DNA of 64,000 bases from Flavobacterium nitrogenifigens. Its GTDB lineage: Bacteria; Bacteroidota; Bacteroidia; Flavobacteriales; Flavobacteriaceae. The translations under genes were made by a program, and so were the position numbers. Of this stretch, positions 60,632 through 64,000 are shown one piece after another. The notes under the pieces were generated by a model. It was given only the letters and a program-made list of their open reading frames with translations. It had not been told where the DNA came from and did not search any database. Where the stretch lies: positions 62,001-126,000 of the forward strand of contig NZ_QJRI01000174.1 of assembly GCF_003254565.1 (NCBI RefSeq). The letters run 5' to 3'. Positions within the stretch are counted from its first letter, which is position 1. Each line of letters begins with the position of its first letter.

Positions 60632-62884
60632 TTACCTAAAAGTATATCGCAATCCCAAAAATCCACGAATAGTTTGGTTTTGCCCATAAACATAAGTGGT
60701 ATCAAATGTCAAACCGTATGGATTATCGGGTGTTACCAATACTTTTCCAGTTGAATCGTATTGCACATTTTTGTCGAAAGGATCGTTTGTTCTAGAAATC
60801 AAAAACGGATTATTTTGCATCGGTGTAAAGTTCAGCAGGTTTTTAATTCCGCCATAAATTTCAAAATCCTTCCAGCCCAAAAAGGTAAACTGAATATTCT
60901 GAATACTGTACCAAGGAGAATTCGGACTTCTTGGATCGGTTTCGCTCAACAAAGGCAATTTCATCGGACTGTAAACATTTCCAGTATAATCCATCGACAA
61001 ATCCCAAGGCTGAATTTTATAGGAAACACTCCAAGTTGCCGTGAAATTCTCGGTCAAAAAAGGTCTTTCAGAAATTCCGTTTTCAACATTTTTGTTGTCC
61101 AAAACCGTTGCCCCCACAATAAATTTTAATCCAGAAGGAAAATTAAGATCAACATTGGTACTTATTCCCTGACTAATCGCATAACCGTCAATATTGTCGT
61201 ATATAATCTCGTTTGGATTGGTTTCGTAATCTGAAATGATCTTATTGCTGAATCTCGTGTAAAAAGCAGTTGTTTCAATTCCCATAAACGTTCCATTCCC
61301 AAAATTGATTTTTTGAATGTAGTTTAAATTCACATTTACAGATTGTTCGGGTTTTAAATCGTTTTTAATGATCACATCTCTAGAACCCGTTAACGCCGCA
61401 TGATCTTCGGTAAACAAATTCACAACTCTAAATCCAGTTCCGGCATTTAATCTAAAAATCGTATTTTCATTTGCTTTAAATCTGTAAGCAAAACGCGGTG
61501 TAAAAATAGATCCGTGAACGGAATTGTAATCGTAACGCATTCCTAGCAAGACTTGACTTTTTGGAGAAAATGTAATTTCGTCCTGAACAAAAATCCCAGG
61601 AAGCCAAGTATTTTCAGCTTCTTTAGTTGCTGTTGTATTATCGTCATAATATGTATATCGGCTAGCAATTCCTGCCAGCAAATCGTTTCTTCCGATTTTT
61701 TTATCCCAAGTCAGTTGTAAAAATCCAATTTTCTGATTGGCAATATAAGACGTTGTTCCGTAACGGCTGTCCTGATAATGGACATTTCCTGAAAAGGAAA
61801 GCATTAGTTTTTCTTCAAACGGCAATTGGTAACTTCCAATTAATTCGGCTCTTTTAGTATAAATGCTTTCACCATAAATTTCATCTCCACCGCGATGTTT
61901 TTTCTCCCAACGAATGTCTCCACCCCAACGATCTTCGTACATTCCGCGTGCAGCGATCGTAAAAAGGCGATTATGATTTCGCTGAAAACTCCATTTATTA
62001 AAAACCGAAATTCGTTCAGAAAGGGTGACATCAGTAAAATTGTCTTTGTCTTTATCAATTACTTGATCGTAGTTGAAATAATTAACTCCGATAAGAGAAA
62101 TAGCTTTTTTGCCAGCATTGAATTTCATTCCCAAATCAAGATTACTCTCAAAATAAGAAGTCGTAAAATAATCGGCTGAAAAAACGGGTGCGTTAGTCGG
62201 GTTTTTAGTTATAATGTTGATTAAACCTCCAACTGCTTCACTTCCGTAAAGAGACGAAGCTGGACCTTTCACAATCTCAATTCGTTCCACCAGAGAATTC
62301 GGAATTCCAGACAAACCGTAAACCGTAGAAAGACTGCTCACAATTGGCATCCCGTCAATCATAACCAAAGTATACGGACCTTCTAATCCGTTTATATGAA
62401 TGTCTCCTGTATTACAAACACCGCAATTAAGTTGCGGACGAACTCCATTTATGTTCTGAAGCGCATCGTAAATACTTGGCGTTGGATTTTTCTTGAAGAA
62501 AACTGGCGAATAAACCTCAACCGGAACGGCACTTTCTAATCGTTTTACAGGTTTTAAAGTTCCAGAGACCACAACTTCGTTCAATTCATTCTGATCTTCT
62601 TTCAATTCAAAATCGAGATTCAGATTTTCATTTTCTAAAACAGAAATTCTTTGAGTTATGGCTTTAAATCCTGCCGAAGTAACTGCTATTTTATAATTCC
62701 CTTTCGGAACATTTTCTAGTTTATAAAAACCTAGAGAATCTGTTTGTGTTTTAAAGTTTGTGTTTAATAAATGAATGCTAATTCCTTGAATTGATGGCAC
62801 ATTCGTTTCCACTTTTCCAGAAATATTTTGAGAGAAAATGCTTTTTGTTGAAATTATTAATATTGTCAAAAATAAATATTTCAT
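60632..62884 (-). CDS. TonB-dependent outer-membrane receptor with an N-terminal CarboxypepD-like domain
   Basis: 750 residues from ATG 62884, the best start, which gives a signal peptide ending IFSQ. The codon at 62908 is a TTG. Residues about 20-95 are a beta-sandwich carboxypeptidase-regulatory-like domain. The plug follows (about 110-235), with SIYDALQNINGVRP, a CxxC (Cys154, Cys157 in LNCGVCNTGDIHINGLEG) and GSEAVGGLINIITKNP. A 22-strand barrel follows. The substrate is unknown. No SusD partner is nearby. Confidence 0.93.
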   Translation of the reverse strand: MKYLFLTILIISTKSIFSQNISGKVETNVPSIQGISIHLLNTNFKTQTDSLGFYKLENVPKGNYKIAVTSAGFKAITQRISVLENENLNLDFELKEDQNELNEVVVSGTLKPVKRLESAVPVEVYSPVFFKKNPTPSIYDALQNINGVRPQLNCGVCNTGDIHINGLEGPYTLVMIDGMPIVSSLSTVYGLSGIPNSLVERIEIVKGPASSLYGSEAVGGLINIITKNPTNAPVFSADYFTTSYFESNLDLGMKFNAGKKAISLIGVNYFNYDQVIDKDKDNFTDVTLSERISVFNKWSFQRNHNRLFTIAARGMYEDRWGGDIRWEKKHRGGDEIYGESIYTKRAELIGSYQLPFEEKLMLSFSGNVHYQDSRYGTTSYIANQKIGFLQLTWDKKIGRNDLLAGIASRYTYYDDNTTATKEAENTWLPGIFVQDEITFSPKSQVLLGMRYDYNSVHGSIFTPRFAYRFKANENTIFRLNAGTGFRVVNLFTEDHAALTGSRDVIIKNDLKPEQSVNVNLNYIQKINFGNGTFMGIETTAFYTRFSNKIISDYETNPNEIIYDNIDGYAISQGISTNVDLNFPSGLKFIVGATVLDNKNVENGISERPFLTENFTATWSVSYKIQPWDLSMDYTGNVYSPMKLPLLSETDPRSPNSPWYSIQNIQFTFLGWKDFEIYGGIKNLLNFTPMQNNPFLISRTNDPFDKNVQYDSTGKVLVTPDNPYGLTFDTTYVYGQNQTIRGFLGLRYTFR

Positions 62885-62905
62885 TATTATAAAATTAAAT
62901 TTAGA

Positions 62906-62913
62906 CAAAACTA
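62906..62913 (-). promoter_or_regulatory. possible -7 element of the TonB receptor gene
   Basis: CAAAACTA on plus reads TAGTTTTG on minus, 21 nt before the start. A TTTG word lies 14 nt further, closer than the usual 17-23. Confidence 0.35.
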
Positions 62914-63020
62914 AAAATTAAATTTGACAAATAATTATTCTTAAAACAAAATTTTCAGACTGATTGAAATCAATATGTTACATTTCTATTTTTAAGAATC
63001 ATAAGCATTTCTGTTTAATC

Positions 63021-63080
63021 TCGCAAAGACGCTAAGTCGCAAAGTTTTTTATAAAACTTGGCAACTCTGCGACTTTGCGA
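63021..63080. repeat. compact octamer inverted pair
   Basis: Plus: TCGCAAAG, ACGCTAAG, TCGCAAAG (63021-63044). Minus: TCGCAAAG, TCGCAGAG, TTGCCAAG (63057-63080). The arms are separated by 12 nt, and the minus arm starts 18 nt after the stop of the reductase gene. Confidence 0.85.
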
Positions 63081-63098
63081 GAGAATTTTAAGAATACA

Positions 63099-64000
63099 TT
63101 AAAAATCTTCGTCAATAAGTTCTTTATTTATGACCGCTCCAACAAAAGAGCCAGTAGAAACCGCAATCGCCACAGATCGCATTTGAGTTGTGCAATCTCC
63201 ACTTGCAAAAACACCTGAAATATTTGTTTTCTGCATAGCATCTACTTTCAACAAACCTTGTTCGCTAATATCACATCCCAAAGTTGCAGGAATTGGACAA
63301 TGCTGTTCAAAAGGCGGTCTTGCGTAAATCGCTTTTACTTCCACTCTTTCTCCGTTCTTAAAAATGATATTTTTAATATATCCATCCGTATGCTCAAAAG
63401 AATCTATTTCTCCTTCTAGAATTAAAACGCCTTGACTTTTAAGTATTTGTGTTTGTTCTGAAGTCAATTCCGATTTTCCGTTGGTGCATAATCTCAGGTC
63501 CTTTGTCCAATTGGAAATCAGTTTAGCATATTCAAAGCCCATTTCTCCATTGGCAATAATTGCGGTTTTTTCATTTTTAACTTCGTAGCCATGGCAATAC
63601 GGACAGTGCAAAACCGAAATTCCCCAACAAGCTTCAAAACCCTCAATTTCTGGTAGTAAATCTCTAACTCCCGTTGCAAACAAAACTTTTCGTGAAGAAA
63701 AAATAGCACCAGATTCGGTTTCAATTTCGAAACTATTTTCTGTTTTAAGAGCTTTTACCGCAAGTCCGTTATAGAATTGAACTGTTTTATAAATATCTAC
63801 TTGCAATTTGGCTTTCGCCGAAATAACCGCTGGCTTTTCACCATCTTGCGTAATAAAATTATGAGAATGCGGTGTTTGTCTGTTACAAGGCAGACCGCTG
63901 TCGATAACTAAAACCTGACGCAAAGAGCGTCCTAAACTCATGGCTGCAGACAATCCGCTGTAGCTGCCTCCAATGATAATCACTTCAAAATGCTTCTGTT
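63099..64000 (-). CDS. thioredoxin-reductase-like FAD/NAD(P) oxidoreductase, N-terminus cut by the window edge
   Basis: About 300 codons are visible. The frame is open to the last full codon (63998) and reads KHFEVIIIGGSYSGLSAAMSLGRSL, so the true start lies just outside. FAD-binding GGSYSGLSAA, disulfide CPYC in ISVLHCPYCHGYEV, and GVFASGDCTT near the C-terminus are all present. Close to thioredoxin-reductase or alkyl-hydroperoxide-type reductases of about 300 residues. The substrate is not shown. Confidence 0.9.
   Translation of the reverse strand, partial: QKHFEVIIIGGSYSGLSAAMSLGRSLRQVLVIDSGLPCNRQTPHSHNFITQDGEKPAVISAKAKLQVDIYKTVQFYNGLAVKALKTENSFEIETESGAIFSSRKVLFATGVRDLLPEIEGFEACWGISVLHCPYCHGYEVKNEKTAIIANGEMGFEYAKLISNWTKDLRLCTNGKSELTSEQTQILKSQGVLILEGEIDSFEHTDGYIKNIIFKNGERVEVKAIYARPPFEQHCPIPATLGCDISEQGLLKVDAMQKTNISGVFASGDCTTQMRSVAIAVSTGSFVGAVINKELIDEDF

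Noticed and set aside
1..64000. Prophage, ICE, restriction-modification, toxin-antitoxin or classical defence cluster
   Set aside because: No integrase, structural phage genes, methylase or helicase clusters were seen. Only isolated candidates such as the TNT-like gene exist.
1..64000. tRNA, rRNA or riboswitch genes
   Set aside because: I saw no cloverleaf with a T-loop consensus and no conserved riboswitch aptamer. A covariance search would be needed to exclude small RNAs.

Overview
The window is AT-rich chromosomal DNA from a member of the Bacteroidota, almost certainly a Flavobacterium or a close relative. Evidence: a gliding-motility lipoprotein gene (gldH) next to a PSP1/RicT gene and a class A PBP; many 'MKK...FAQ' or '...NAQ' signal peptides and 'SC' lipoboxes; a lycopene cyclase; a SusC-style TonB receptor; and TTTG-N18/20-TAnnTTTG promoters. 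It looks like ordinary core genome: no rRNA, tRNA, prophage, integron or CRISPR array was seen. The one transposase-like gene is a decayed REP-associated (IS200-type) copy.

Layout. 1-9 kb: 3' part of metG, a beta-propeller lipoprotein, an EamA transporter, a HAD hydrolase coupled to a CAT-like acyltransferase, an OmpA protein and ferritin. 9-17 kb: a Cys-rich small protein, DUF2461, a tail-less SSB, a GNAT-nitrilase fusion, an M28 membrane peptidase and a START-like protein. 17-30 kb: rhodanese, a LysR regulator, DNA repair or nucleic-acid enzymes (MGMT, a DEDD exonuclease, an AlkZ-like glycosylase), an SpmAB-type transporter, a TNT-like protein and class I fumarase. 30-37 kb: PAS protein, Pol IV, a phosphatase, and the two halves of a 3-oxoacid CoA-transferase with a class A beta-lactamase gene between them. 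37-45 kb: PBP1A, gldH, ricT, and an ankyrin/ankyrin-SHOCT/lipoprotein cluster. 45-49 kb: a tRNA U34 hydroxylation neighbourhood (ferredoxin, TrhP-like U32 protein, decayed transposase, TrhO-like rhodanese). 49-58 kb: SulP, PPK2, and an RND efflux operon. 58-64 kb: bacilliredoxin, ArsR regulator, lycopene cyclase, thioredoxin-like protein, TonB receptor, and the start of a thioredoxin-reductase-like gene.

Two observations stand out. First, gene ends are decorated by arrays of imperfect 8-nt (sometimes 9-nt) repeats. They start within about 0-15 nt of stop codons, keep a fixed period while the repeated word changes (NNNCAAAG, NNNCTAAG, NNNNNAAT, NNNNCAGAT), and are usually paired as inverted arms, often around a Rho-independent terminator. 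Second, the oxygen-dependent (TrhO) and prephenate-dependent (TrhP) tRNA uridine hydroxylase homologues lie side by side and share a homologous C-terminal domain of about 85 residues, which makes the TrhO homologue about 100 residues longer than the classical protein.
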